DNA from: Oscillospiraceae bacterium
Lineage (GTDB): Bacteria; Bacillota; Clostridia; Oscillospirales; Oscillospiraceae
DNA length: 64,000 bases
NCBI GenBank assembly: GCA_017465625.1
Contig: JAFTVV010000022.1
Location: forward strand, 62,001-126,000
Direction of reading: 5' to 3'
This document shows, piece after piece, positions 43,353 to 52,198 of this stretch; the stretch's first letter is position 1; every line of letters starts with the position of its first letter. The notes beneath the pieces are model-generated. The model had not been told where the DNA came from. It worked only from the letters and a program-made list of their open reading frames with translations, and searched no databases. The translations under genes and the position numbers were made by a program.

Positions 43353-43384
43353 CCGTTTATTATGAATATAAGGGAGATATTTAC

Positions 43385-43960
43385 GTGTCTAAAGCAGACG
43401 CATCTTCTTCAAAAAAAGAAAGAAATAAGACGATTCGTTGGGTCATTACTATTTTTATTGTAACAATCCTTATATCAGGAACAATCTCGTTGGCATCCAA
43501 CGAATTGATGGCTTCCAGCTCTGTTGGAATTGCTTTTGTAGTGCTTTTTGTGATTGTGCTGATTGGTATTGTGTTTGATATTATCGGTGTTGCGGTGACC
43601 TCTGCAGATGAGAAACCCTTTCACTCTATGGCAGCCCGCAAAGTGCCCGGAGCGCAGGAGGCAATTTCTCTTCTTCGGAAAGCCGAAAAGGTCAGCTCTA
43701 TTTGCAATGACGTGATCGGTGATATCTGCGGTGTTGTTTCCGGCTCTGCCTCTGCATCCATTGCGGCACAGATCCTCGTGGATTTTTCCGGAGATACTGC
43801 GCAAATTATCAAGCTTGCAATGTCGGCCTTGGTTGCCGGATTGACGGTAGGCGGCAAGGCTATTGGCAAAACCTTTGCAATTGGATCCTGCACTAAAATT
43901 GTGCATATGGTCGGTCGTACGATCTATGCGTTGCATCCAGGAAAAAAGAAAAACAAATAA
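43385..43960 (+). CDS. oapA: OLE-associated membrane protein OapA
   Basis: A 191-residue membrane protein directly after the OLE RNA. The basic N-terminus (SSKKERNKTIRW) precedes about four hydrophobic segments: WVITIFIVTILISGTISLA, VGIAFVVLFVIVLIGIVFDII, an Ala/Ser-rich segment near 120-135 and LAMSALVAGLTVGGKAIGKTF. The cytoplasmic stretch GVAVTSADEKPFHSMAARKVPGA and the basic C-terminus suit RNA binding at the membrane. OapA in Bacillus halodurans is needed to bring OLE RNA to the membrane. Start GTG 43385 is 8 bases after GGGAG. dxs follows after 17 bases. Confidence 0.87.
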   Translation: MSKADASSSKKERNKTIRWVITIFIVTILISGTISLASNELMASSSVGIAFVVLFVIVLIGIVFDIIGVAVTSADEKPFHSMAARKVPGAQEAISLLRKAEKVSSICNDVIGDICGVVSGSASASIAAQILVDFSGDTAQIIKLAMSALVAGLTVGGKAIGKTFAIGSCTKIVHMVGRTIYALHPGKKKNK

Positions 43961-43977
43961 AGTTAGGTTGTGTTTCA

Positions 43978-45846
43978 GTGTCTATCTTAGAAAATGTTCA
44001 CGGCCACCAGGATTTGGTAGAATTAAATAGGGAGCAAAGGCTGCAGTTGTGTGAAGAAATCAGAGCTTTTTTGGTTTCTAACATTTCCAAGACCGGCGGT
44101 CATCTTGCATCAAATCTGGGCGTGGTGGAGCTGAGCGTTGCACTGGAAACTGTATTCAACACAGAAAATGACCGCCTGGTTTTTGATGTTGGGCATCAGT
44201 CTTATGTGCATAAGATGCTCACAGGTCGCCAGGCGGATTTTAATACCCTGCGCCAATTCGGTGGAATGGCAGGTTTTCCGAAGCCCTCCGAAAGCCATAC
44301 AGACGCATTTGTTGCGGGGCATGCATCCAGCTCTGTTTCTATTGCGCTGGGTATGGCCCGTGCCAGAACGATTCAGAAGCAGGATTATCAGGTGATTGCG
44401 CTTATTGGAGACGGTGCGGCCACCGGTGGTATGGCTTTTGAAGGACTAAGCGATGCTTCTGTCAGCAATGAGCCCTTGGTGGTTGTTTTGAATGATAATG
44501 AAATGTCCATCGATCACAATGTGGGCGGTATGGCTTTTCATTTGCGAAAACTTCGTGCAAAACCCCGTTATATAACGATGAAACGGCGCTATAAAAGAGT
44601 TTTGGATCGTATTCCGGGCGGTAAGGCGCTGTATAGAATTTCCAGCAGGATCAAAAATCGCATCCGTCAGATGTTGATTCCTGCCAATATTTTTGAAAGT
44701 ATGGGCTTTACCTATTTGGGCCCTGTGGACGGTCACGATACAGAGCAGCTTATTGAGCTTTTCCATAACGCAAAGTCAATGCAGGAGCCTGTGCTGATCC
44801 ACGTTGTCACGCAGAAGGGCCGTGGCTTTAAGCCTGCGGAGGATAATCCTAAAAAGTTCCACGGTGTAGGTGTATTTAATGCACAGACCGGTGAGACGCC
44901 GACGAGTGATAAGCCCACCTTCTCACAGACTTTTGGAGATGAAATGATTCGTCTTGCTGCAGAAAATTCAAAAGTTTGCGCCATCACTGCAGCTATGCCT
45001 GCAGGCACAGGGCTTTTGAACTTTATGAATCGCTTTCCGCAGCGCACTTTTGATGTAGGAATTGCGGAAGAGCACGCCGTATCTATGGCCGGTGGACTGG
45101 CAAAGCAGGGGATGATCCCGGTAGTAGCTTTGTATTCCACATTTTTGCAGAGAAGCTATGATATGATTTTGCAGGATATTTGTATGCTGCATTTGCATGT
45201 TGTGATCGCTGTGGATCGTGCAGGATTGGTAGGAGAAGACGGAGAAACACACCACGGTGTTTTCGATGTGGGTTTTTTGCGTCACGCTCCCGGACTTCGG
45301 ATTCTTTGCCCCGGCAGCTGTGAAGAGTTGTCCAAGATGCTCCGCTGGTCTGTGCTTTATTACGACGGTCCTGTGGCAGTGCGGTATCCCCGTGGAGGAG
45401 ACGGAGCATATCAAGGCAGTGCGTGGCTTATGGATGGCAGTTCTGCCGTTGGCAAACATCGCTCCGGTGATGACGTAACACTGATTACCTACGGCAGCAC
45501 CGTAAACTATGTAATGGATGCTGCCGAGCAGCTTGAAGAAAAGGGCGTTCGTGCAAGCGTGTTGCGCATGATGTCGGTAAAACCTCTGCCTGTGGATGAA
45601 CTGATGGAATCTGTCAAAGAGGGCACACCAATCTGCGTTGTAGAAGAAGTGTGTGAAGGCTGCGGTATAAAAGAAGCCTTGGCCTGGGAGCTTCAGAAAC
45701 GAGGCTTTAAAAGCAAAATTTACGGCATAGATCTTGGTGGTGATTATATTACCCACGGCAGCCTGCAATCTTTGCGTAAGGCTTGCAAAATTGATGCACA
45801 GTCAATTGTAAATTATGTGATGGAGGAGCGCTCCTGTGAAAATTAA
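43978..45846 (+). CDS. dxs: 1-deoxy-D-xylulose-5-phosphate synthase
   Basis: Condenses pyruvate and glyceraldehyde-3-phosphate with thiamine diphosphate, the entry step of the MEP pathway. The 622-residue protein has the transketolase fold: GGHLASNLGVVELSVAL, DVGHQSYVHKML, the thiamine-diphosphate site GDG at 144-146 with LNDN downstream, GIAEEHAVSMAGGLA, and the C-terminal transketolase domain. Start GTG 43978 has only a weak ribosome site. It overlaps tlyA by 11 bases. Being cotranscribed with OLE RNA and oapA is the usual arrangement where OLE occurs. Confidence 0.96.
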   Translation: MSILENVHGHQDLVELNREQRLQLCEEIRAFLVSNISKTGGHLASNLGVVELSVALETVFNTENDRLVFDVGHQSYVHKMLTGRQADFNTLRQFGGMAGFPKPSESHTDAFVAGHASSSVSIALGMARARTIQKQDYQVIALIGDGAATGGMAFEGLSDASVSNEPLVVVLNDNEMSIDHNVGGMAFHLRKLRAKPRYITMKRRYKRVLDRIPGGKALYRISSRIKNRIRQMLIPANIFESMGFTYLGPVDGHDTEQLIELFHNAKSMQEPVLIHVVTQKGRGFKPAEDNPKKFHGVGVFNAQTGETPTSDKPTFSQTFGDEMIRLAAENSKVCAITAAMPAGTGLLNFMNRFPQRTFDVGIAEEHAVSMAGGLAKQGMIPVVALYSTFLQRSYDMILQDICMLHLHVVIAVDRAGLVGEDGETHHGVFDVGFLRHAPGLRILCPGSCEELSKMLRWSVLYYDGPVAVRYPRGGDGAYQGSAWLMDGSSAVGKHRSGDDVTLITYGSTVNYVMDAAEQLEEKGVRASVLRMMSVKPLPVDELMESVKEGTPICVVEEVCEGCGIKEALAWELQKRGFKSKIYGIDLGGDYITHGSLQSLRKACKIDAQSIVNYVMEERSCEN

Positions 45847-46642
45847 AAAGAGACTGGATGTTTTGCTTGTAGAACAGGGATATGCGGACTCCAGAACAAA
45901 AGCACAAGCGATTATTATGAGCGGAAACGTTTATGTGGATGGACAAAAGGCGGATAAGCCCGGCGTGTCCTATGAAGAGCATATTGCGTTGGAGGTTCGC
46001 GGAGCGACGTGCCCGTATGTGAGCCGAGGCGGATTAAAGCTGGAAAAGGCGCTGCGTAATTTTGGCGTAGATCCTACCGGTTATGTGTGCAGCGATTCCG
46101 GTGCCTCTACCGGCGGCTTTACAGATTGTTTGCTTCAACAGGGCGCAAAAAAAGTTTTTGCCATCGATGTTGGATACGGTCAGTTGGACTGGAAAATTCG
46201 TTCCGATCCCCGTGTGGTGGTAATGGAAAGAACGAATGTGCGGTATGTTACCCCGGAGCAGCTGGGAGAGCCTTTGGATCTGTCTGTTATTGATGTGAGC
46301 TTTATTTCCTTAAAGATTGTTCTTCCGGTGGTCAAGACCTTTCTGAAAGCGGATCAAGGGCAGGTGCTTTGCTTAATCAAGCCCCAATTTGAAGCAGGCA
46401 AAGAAAAAGTAGGCAAGAAGGGTGTTGTTCGTGATCCGGCGGTACACCAAGAGGTTTTAGAGGACTTTATTTCCCTTGCTCACGAGATCGGCTTTACGAT
46501 CTTGGGTTTAACCTTCTCACCTGTAAAAGGACCGGAAGGAAATATTGAGTTTTTGGCGCATCTGACTTTGGCCGGCGGTGAAGAGCCGGTTTTGGATGCC
46601 CTACGACTTGTACAGGATGCGCACGAAACATTGAAGGGGTGA
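45836..46642 (+). CDS. tlyA: TlyA family rRNA methyltransferase
   Basis: A 268-residue protein with an N-terminal S4 RNA-binding domain (KKRLDVLLVEQGYADSRTKAQAIIMSGNV, about 1-65) and a SAM-dependent 2'-O-methyltransferase domain containing SDSGASTGGFTDCLLQQGA and FAIDVGYGQL. TlyA proteins of this type methylate ribosomal RNA; the old name haemolysin A is misleading. Start GTG 45836 lies inside dxs with GGAGGAG upstream. nadK follows after four bases. Confidence 0.94.
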   Translation: MKIKKRLDVLLVEQGYADSRTKAQAIIMSGNVYVDGQKADKPGVSYEEHIALEVRGATCPYVSRGGLKLEKALRNFGVDPTGYVCSDSGASTGGFTDCLLQQGAKKVFAIDVGYGQLDWKIRSDPRVVVMERTNVRYVTPEQLGEPLDLSVIDVSFISLKIVLPVVKTFLKADQGQVLCLIKPQFEAGKEKVGKKGVVRDPAVHQEVLEDFISLAHEIGFTILGLTFSPVKGPEGNIEFLAHLTLAGGEEPVLDALRLVQDAHETLKG

Positions 46643-46646
46643 TTCT

Positions 46647-47510
46647 ATGAAAAAGATAATTCTTACACCAAATCCATACCGTGACAAGAATTTTAATGCT
46701 GTTCGTGAGGCACGAAAAATTCTTGTGGATGCCGGATTGGATGTTAAGTTATGCCTGCCTTTTGAGGTTGACAGAGCATACGAATTACCCGGTGACCTTG
46801 TTTTTTCAAAATTGGAAAGAGAATTACCTTCTGCATCTATGATTATATGCTTTGGCGGAGACGGTACCATTTTGCATATGGGAAAAACCGCTACAAAATA
46901 TGGACTTCCCATTTTGGGTGTCAATATCGGAACAATGGGGTTTATGGCAGAATTGGAAAGCGCGGAACTGCAGCAGCTCGCCCGTATTGCCAAGGATGAC
47001 TACACGATTGACGAAAGAATGATGCTGGATATTACGGTTTATCGTGATCGCAGTATTATTTACCACGATATATGCTTAAATGATGGAGTTATAACAAAGG
47101 GTGCGGTTGCGCGCATTGTCCATCTGCGGGTCAAATGCGATGGAGTTCAGGCAATGGAATGTGGCGGTGATGGTGTGATTGTAGCTACACCCACCGGTTC
47201 TACGGCCTATAGCTTGTCTGCCGGCGGCCCGATTATAGAGCCGGAGGCACACAGCATTTTGGTAACACCCGTGTGTGCTCATGATATGCAGAGTCGCTGT
47301 ATTGTCACTTCTGATAAGCGCATTATTACAGTTTCGCTTACCCACAATGCCCGTCGAAGTGCATTTTTATCAGTGGATGGCGGAAAGGCGGTAAAGATCA
47401 ATATGGGCGACAGCGTTGTGATCAAAAAGTCCAATCTAACCACAAAACTGGTGCGTTTAAAATCCAGAAGCTTTTACGATGTGGTTAATATGAAATTTAA
47501 GAACAGCTGA
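46647..47510 (+). CDS. nadK: NAD kinase
   Basis: Phosphorylates NAD to NADP. The 287-residue protein contains the signature GGDGT at residues 70-74, followed by GVNIGTMGFMAEL, and the NAD-binding DGVIVATPTGSTAYSLSAGGP. The order tlyA-nadK-argR-recN is standard in Firmicutes. The ATG has a fair ribosome site (AAGGGGTGA) at the end of tlyA. argR begins nine bases after its stop. Confidence 0.95.
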   Translation: MKKIILTPNPYRDKNFNAVREARKILVDAGLDVKLCLPFEVDRAYELPGDLVFSKLERELPSASMIICFGGDGTILHMGKTATKYGLPILGVNIGTMGFMAELESAELQQLARIAKDDYTIDERMMLDITVYRDRSIIYHDICLNDGVITKGAVARIVHLRVKCDGVQAMECGGDGVIVATPTGSTAYSLSAGGPIIEPEAHSILVTPVCAHDMQSRCIVTSDKRIITVSLTHNARRSAFLSVDGGKAVKINMGDSVVIKKSNLTTKLVRLKSRSFYDVVNMKFKNS

Positions 47511-47519
47511 GGACTATAT

Positions 47520-47975
47520 ATGAAGAGTCAACGACAGGCAAAAATTATGGAAATTATTTCCACTAAAAATGTGGAAACTCAGGAACAGCTGTTGGAAGCC
47601 CTTCAACAGGAAGGATTTCGGGGCACACAGGCGACCATTTCCCGTGATATCAAGGAACTTAGAATCGTTAAAGAGCAGACCAGTTTTGGCACATATCGTT
47701 ATGCTGCGGCAGCAACGAACGAAATGGAAGGAAGCTTCGTTGGACGTTTGAACACTATTTTTAGAGAATGTGTTGTAAGAGTGGATTATGCACAGAATAT
47801 TGTGGTACTTCACACGTTGCCAGCACTTGCTTCTGCCGCAGGTTCTGCAATTGATGCAATGAGTCTGAGTACAGTTGTTGGTACGCTGGCTGGCGACGAT
47901 ACTTTAATTGTAATAATGCGCGATCATAATTCTGCCGCTGCTTTTTATGGCGAAATTAAAAGTCTGCTGAAATAA
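47520..47975 (+). CDS. argR: arginine repressor
   Basis: One hundred and fifty-one residues, the usual ArgR length. The N-terminal winged helix is seen in MKSQRQAKIMEIISTKNVETQEQLL and GTQATISRDIKELRIVK; the C-terminal hexamerisation and arginine-binding domain has VGTLAGDDTLIVIMRD. It represses arginine synthesis and activates catabolism when bound to arginine. No arginine genes are in this window, so its targets lie elsewhere. Confidence 0.95.
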   Translation: MKSQRQAKIMEIISTKNVETQEQLLEALQQEGFRGTQATISRDIKELRIVKEQTSFGTYRYAAAATNEMEGSFVGRLNTIFRECVVRVDYAQNIVVLHTLPALASAAGSAIDAMSLSTVVGTLAGDDTLIVIMRDHNSAAAFYGEIKSLLK

Positions 47976-47995
47976 TTAAAAGGGAGTGAATGTTG

Positions 47996-49651
47996 ATGTT
48001 AAGCCTTCTACATATAGAAAATATTGCAGTTATTGAATGTGCTGACATCACATTTCATAAAGGCTTTAATATTTTGACCGGTGAGACAGGTGCTGGTAAA
48101 TCCATTGTGATAGATGGCATTTCGGCCATTATCGGAGAACGGGCATACCGTGATATGATTCGTACAGGTACGGATAAGGCTTCTGTGCGTGCAGTTTTCA
48201 CCGATGTCCCCATGCTTTCCTGGTTTGAAGATAATGCTGTACCTTATGATCCGGAGACGGTGATTGTTCGTGAAATTTATCTTGACGGACGAAATATTTG
48301 TAAGGTGAACGGAACGGCAGTAAATGTTACAATGTTGCGACAGCTTGGCATACAATTGATCAATATTCACGGTCAGCACGATTCTGCCGCATTATTTAAT
48401 GAAGAGAATCACCTGACCTATCTGGATGCTTATGCCGATAATCAAGGCCTGCGTGACAGCTATTGCGAAAAGTATAATACATTGTCTCAGCTGAGACACG
48501 AGATTAAACGCATATCGATGGATGAAAGCGAAAAGCTTCGTCGTATGGAAACGCTACGGTATCAGATTGAAGAAATTGAGAAAGCCAATCTGAAACCGGA
48601 GGAGGATACGAATCTGGAAGAGCGCCGCAAGCTTTTGCAAAATGCAGAAAAAATCAGTGATGGCATTTATACTGCGGTGGAATGTTTGTACGGCTCCGAT
48701 GAATCCGATGGTGCGGCAGCTTTGCTACAGCAGGCAGAACGTGAAATTTCCAGATTACAGCGCTTTACAGAAGGCTATAATGCCCTTCACGAACGAATTT
48801 CCGACCTGATGTATCAGGTTCAGGATTTGGCGGAAGAGGTACGTGCGGCAAGAGATGACCTCTCTTACTCAGCAGACGAACTTGAACGCATTGAAGCGCG
48901 GCTGGATGTTATCCATCGCTTGCGCAAAAAATATGGTGCAACGTGCACGGACATTTTAGATTACTTAGATCGAGCAAAAAAAGAACTGGATGAAATTGAG
49001 TTTGCGGATGAACACATTGAACGTCTGAAGATTAAGTGCCAAAAAGCAGAGCAGGAAGCAACTGCGGCGGCTCTTGTGCTTCGTAAAAACAGACAGGATG
49101 CGGCGCTTTTGCTTTCTAAGAAAATCTTGGAAGAGTTATCTGCATTGGATATGCCTAAAGTCCAGTTTTCCTGCGTTTTCACTGAGACGGAATTATCCAC
49201 AATCGGAATGGATCAGGTGGCATTTTATATGTCTGCCAATGCCGGTGAGGCACTCAAACCGATGAGCAAGGTGGCATCCGGTGGTGAATTGGCCCGTATT
49301 ATGCTGGCAATGAAGAATGTGCTTGCAGAGCAGGATCAAATCAATACTTTGATTTTTGATGAGGTTGATACCGGTGTTTCCGGTCGTGCGGCACAAAAGG
49401 TTGCTGAAAAACTGCGCAGTGTGGCAAAAAATAAGCAAGTTCTTTGCGTTACCCACTTGCCCCAGCTTGCCGCAATGGGCGATACACACCTGCTGATCGC
49501 TAAAGAGGAACGGCAGGGGAGAACCTATACCACAGTGACCCCTCTGGATATGGAGGGCAGGAAAAAAGAAGTGGCTCGTATTATCGGTGGCGCGAATATT
49601 ACGGAAACAACACTGCGCAGTGCAGAGGAAATGCTGCTTGCCGCCACTTGA
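47996..49651 (+). CDS. recN: DNA repair protein RecN
   Basis: An SMC-like ATPase acting early at double-strand breaks. The 551-residue protein has an N-terminal Walker A GETGAGKS (29-36), two long coiled-coil arms in the middle, and the C-terminal signature VASGGELARIMLAMK followed by Walker B LIFDEVDTGVSG. Start ATG 47996 lies 9 bases after AAGGGAG; ATG 47990 would add two residues but is too close. The tyrS promoter overlaps its last codon. Confidence 0.95.
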   Translation: MLSLLHIENIAVIECADITFHKGFNILTGETGAGKSIVIDGISAIIGERAYRDMIRTGTDKASVRAVFTDVPMLSWFEDNAVPYDPETVIVREIYLDGRNICKVNGTAVNVTMLRQLGIQLINIHGQHDSAALFNEENHLTYLDAYADNQGLRDSYCEKYNTLSQLRHEIKRISMDESEKLRRMETLRYQIEEIEKANLKPEEDTNLEERRKLLQNAEKISDGIYTAVECLYGSDESDGAAALLQQAEREISRLQRFTEGYNALHERISDLMYQVQDLAEEVRAARDDLSYSADELERIEARLDVIHRLRKKYGATCTDILDYLDRAKKELDEIEFADEHIERLKIKCQKAEQEATAAALVLRKNRQDAALLLSKKILEELSALDMPKVQFSCVFTETELSTIGMDQVAFYMSANAGEALKPMSKVASGGELARIMLAMKNVLAEQDQINTLIFDEVDTGVSGRAAQKVAEKLRSVAKNKQVLCVTHLPQLAAMGDTHLLIAKEERQGRTYTTVTPLDMEGRKKEVARIIGGANITETTLRSAEEMLLAAT

Positions 49652-49676
49652 CAAATGGCGCTTCTTTTGTTAGGAT
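49648..49676 (+). promoter_or_regulatory. promoter of tyrS
   Basis: Perfect TTGACA (49648-49653), overlapping the recN stop, 17-base spacer, TAGGAT (49671-49676). Confidence 0.7.
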
Positions 49677-49689
49677 ACATAGGAAATAT

Positions 49690-49941
49690 ATAACACGTTG
49701 ATGGGAAGAAGTAGGTATAGCAAACCATTTCAGAGAGCTGTTGGTTGGTGCGAAACAGTGTGGAGCATACCCAAATACATCCCGGAGTGGCTCTCCTGAA
49801 ATCAGTAGGGGGAGACGGTTCGCATCCGATATCGTGCTGTGTTTTTAACACGCAAAGGGTTTTACTGTGAAGTAAAACTGAACTTGAGGTGGTACCACGC
49901 TTACTGCGTCCTCTGTCTTACGGCAGAGGACGTTATTTTTT
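49690..49941 (+). promoter_or_regulatory. T-box riboswitch leader of tyrS
   Basis: The T-box core GAGGTGGTACCACGC lies at 49886-49900. The terminator follows (CGTCCTCTG 49907-49915 with CAGAGGACG 49924-49932, then a T tract). In the 3' side of stem I the sequence CCAAATACATCC has the triplet TAC (49776-49778) followed by A, the expected tyrosine specifier for the downstream gene. Uncharged tRNA-Tyr should bind both sites and permit tyrS transcription. Confidence 0.94.
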
Positions 49942-49957
49942 GATTTTGGAGGAAAAA

Positions 49958-51181
49958 ATGATGAAACTGTATGATGAACTGGTGGCCCGTGGACTGATTG
50001 CACAGGTGACCAATGAAGATGAGATTCGGGAAATGATTGATCATGGCAAAGCCACGTTTTATATCGGCTTTGACCCTACCGCAGACTCTCTGCACGTAGG
50101 GCATTTTATGGCTCTTTGCCTGATGAAGCGCCTGCAGATGGCCGGCAATAAACCGATTGCACTGATTGGCGGCGGCACTGCAATGATCGGCGACCCCTCC
50201 GGACGTACGGATATGCGTTCGATGATGACAACAGAAACCATTGCACATAATTGTGCCTGCTTTAAAAAGCAGATGGAGCGTTTTATTGAGTTCGGCGAAG
50301 GAAAAGCGCAGATGGTCAACAACGCCGACTGGCTTTTGGACCTGAATTATGTGGATGTACTTCGTGAGGTAGGCGCTTGCTTCTCTGTCAATAATATGCT
50401 TCGTGCCGAATGCTATAAGCAGAGAATGGAAAAGGGTCTTTCCTTCCTGGAATTCAACTATATGATTATGCAGTCCTACGATTTTTATCATCTGTATCAG
50501 AATTATGGCTGCAATATGCAATTTGGCGGTAACGATCAGTGGAGCAATATGCTGGGCGGTACGGAATTAATTCGTAAAAAGCTGGGCAAGGACGCTCACG
50601 CTATGACCATTACCTTGCTGCTCAATTCCGAAGGCAAGAAGATGGGCAAGACTGCGAAGGGTGCGGTTTGGCTTGATCCTCAAAAAACAACTCCTTTTGA
50701 ATTTTATCAGTATTGGCGTAATGTGGAGGATTCCGATGTACTGAAGTGCATCCGGATGCTGACATTCCTGCCCTTGGAGCAGATTAATGAGATGGATTCG
50801 TGGAAGGATGCACAGCTCAACACTGCTAAGGAGATTCTTGCTTTTGAGTTGACAAAGCTTGTGCACGGTGAAGAAGAGGCGCAAAAGGCACAGGCCTCTG
50901 CCAAGGCGCTGTTTGTTGGCGGTGATGCTGCAGATATGCCTACCACCGATATTTCTGCAGAGCAGCTTGTGGACGGTAAAATTGGTATTTTGAATTTGAT
51001 GGTTGCTTGCAAACTGGCTGCATCCAACGGTGAAGCAAGACGTTTGGTACAACAGGGCGGCGTGTTCGTCAACGATGAGAAAGTGCCCGATCATACCTTC
51101 ACTGTGACCGAGCAGATGCTCAAAGAAGGCGTAAAAATCCGCAAGGGCAAAAAAGTGTTTCACAAGGCTATGCTTGCTTAA
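49958..51181 (+). CDS. tyrS: tyrosine--tRNA ligase
   Basis: Charges tRNA-Tyr. The 407-residue protein has YIGFDPTADSLHVGHF (HIGH site), the tyrosine pocket region QFGGNDQWSNMLGG, KKMGKTAKGAVWL (KMSKS equivalent) and a C-terminal S4-like domain (GEARRLVQQGGVFVNDEKV). Its start is ATG 49958 or ATG 49961, both following GGAGG at 49948; I give the first. Expression should rise when tRNA-Tyr is uncharged, through the T-box. The same signal may feed the aromatic leader peptide at 14956-15021. Confidence 0.97.
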   Translation: MMKLYDELVARGLIAQVTNEDEIREMIDHGKATFYIGFDPTADSLHVGHFMALCLMKRLQMAGNKPIALIGGGTAMIGDPSGRTDMRSMMTTETIAHNCACFKKQMERFIEFGEGKAQMVNNADWLLDLNYVDVLREVGACFSVNNMLRAECYKQRMEKGLSFLEFNYMIMQSYDFYHLYQNYGCNMQFGGNDQWSNMLGGTELIRKKLGKDAHAMTITLLLNSEGKKMGKTAKGAVWLDPQKTTPFEFYQYWRNVEDSDVLKCIRMLTFLPLEQINEMDSWKDAQLNTAKEILAFELTKLVHGEEEAQKAQASAKALFVGGDAADMPTTDISAEQLVDGKIGILNLMVACKLAASNGEARRLVQQGGVFVNDEKVPDHTFTVTEQMLKEGVKIRKGKKVFHKAMLA

Positions 51182-51182
51182 T

Positions 51183-51222
51183 AAATTCGGCACAGGGTAT
51201 ATAACTCTGTGCCGAATTTTTA
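51183..51222. terminator. bidirectional terminator between tyrS and dapA
   Basis: Twelve-bp stem (51184-51195 with 51207-51218) flanked by A and T tracts. Confidence 0.9.
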
Positions 51223-52089
51223 TAAAAAGAATTGCTTGATTCGTTCGATGTTTTCTTTGGAAGGTTTACAAAGCGGAAGTCTATACCCACCGCAATCATA
51301 GCCAAGGCATTTCATTGCTTCCTTCACCGGTATGGGGTTTGTTTCGGAAAAAAGCAGATCAATTAACGGCTGCAGAATTTTTTGTATCCGGGCAGCTGTT
51401 TCAAAATCGTCATTAAGGGCTGCGGAGGTCATAGCTACCATCTGCTCAGGGCAGATGTTTGAAGCCACAGAAATAACACCCGATGCACCCAATGACATTG
51501 CTGGTACGGTCATATCATCGTTTCCTGTCCAAATTTGAAAGTCGCTTAAACAAGCGTTTTTAATTCTCGTTACTTTACTGATTTCCCCGGATGCTTCCTT
51601 GACACCTATAATGTTCGGTATTCGACAGAGCCTTTTGTATACCGATACGGGAATATCAATCCCTGTTCGTGAAGGGACGTTGTACAGTATTACAGGTATG
51701 GAAACGTTATGGGCGATTGTTACATAGTGGGCAAATAAGCCGTCGTCAGTTGCTTTGTTGTAATAAGGCGCAACAATCAACAGTGCATCCGCACCAGCAT
51801 CCTCAGCCTGCTTGCTTAATTCAACGGTATGTGCTGTAGAATTTGAACCCGTTCCAGCTATGATGAGACAGTCTTCTCCGGCTTGCTCTTTGCAACATCG
51901 AACCAGGTTTATTTTCTCTTGGTCGGAAAGGGTAGGGGATTCGCCTGTAGTGCCTGAGACGACAACACTTTTTATTCCTGCATCCACTTGCCGTTTCAAC
52001 AATGTTTTTGCCATAGGGTAATTGACTTTGCCATCTAAAAATGGTGTAACCAATGCAGTACAAACTCCTGTAAAGAGCGGTTTGGTCAT
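51220..52089 (-). CDS. dapA: 4-hydroxy-tetrahydrodipicolinate synthase
   Basis: First committed step of the lysine/diaminopimelate branch, joining pyruvate and aspartate semialdehyde. The 289-residue TIM barrel shows the TTGES motif (SGTTGESPTLSDQE), YNVPSRTGIDIP with the conserved Tyr and Arg, and NIIGVKEASG with the Schiff-base lysine. A single gene, divergent from queA. Other dap genes are not in the window. The family includes other aldolases, but the full DapA motif set supports this name. Confidence 0.93.
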   Translation of the reverse strand: MTKPLFTGVCTALVTPFLDGKVNYPMAKTLLKRQVDAGIKSVVVSGTTGESPTLSDQEKINLVRCCKEQAGEDCLIIAGTGSNSTAHTVELSKQAEDAGADALLIVAPYYNKATDDGLFAHYVTIAHNVSIPVILYNVPSRTGIDIPVSVYKRLCRIPNIIGVKEASGEISKVTRIKNACLSDFQIWTGNDDMTVPAMSLGASGVISVASNICPEQMVAMTSAALNDDFETAARIQKILQPLIDLLFSETNPIPVKEAMKCLGYDCGGYRLPLCKPSKENIERIKQFFL

Positions 52090-52135
52090 AATCTCAACCT
52101 CCGTGCCAATCTATGCCGGTGCTGATAATTATGTG

Positions 52136-52164
52136 TTGCAAATTTGTTTAAAATCGACTATAAT
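52136..52164 (+). promoter_or_regulatory. promoter of queA-tgt
   Basis: TTGCAA (52136-52141), 17-base spacer, TATAAT (52159-52164). Confidence 0.65.
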
Positions 52165-52198
52165 CTATTGATATGCTGTTCTATTAGGAGGAGAATCC

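Noticed and set aside
42680..43380. RNase P RNA, tmRNA or SRP RNA as identity of the non-coding region
   Set aside because: None of their conserved cores is visible, while length and gene context fit OLE RNA.
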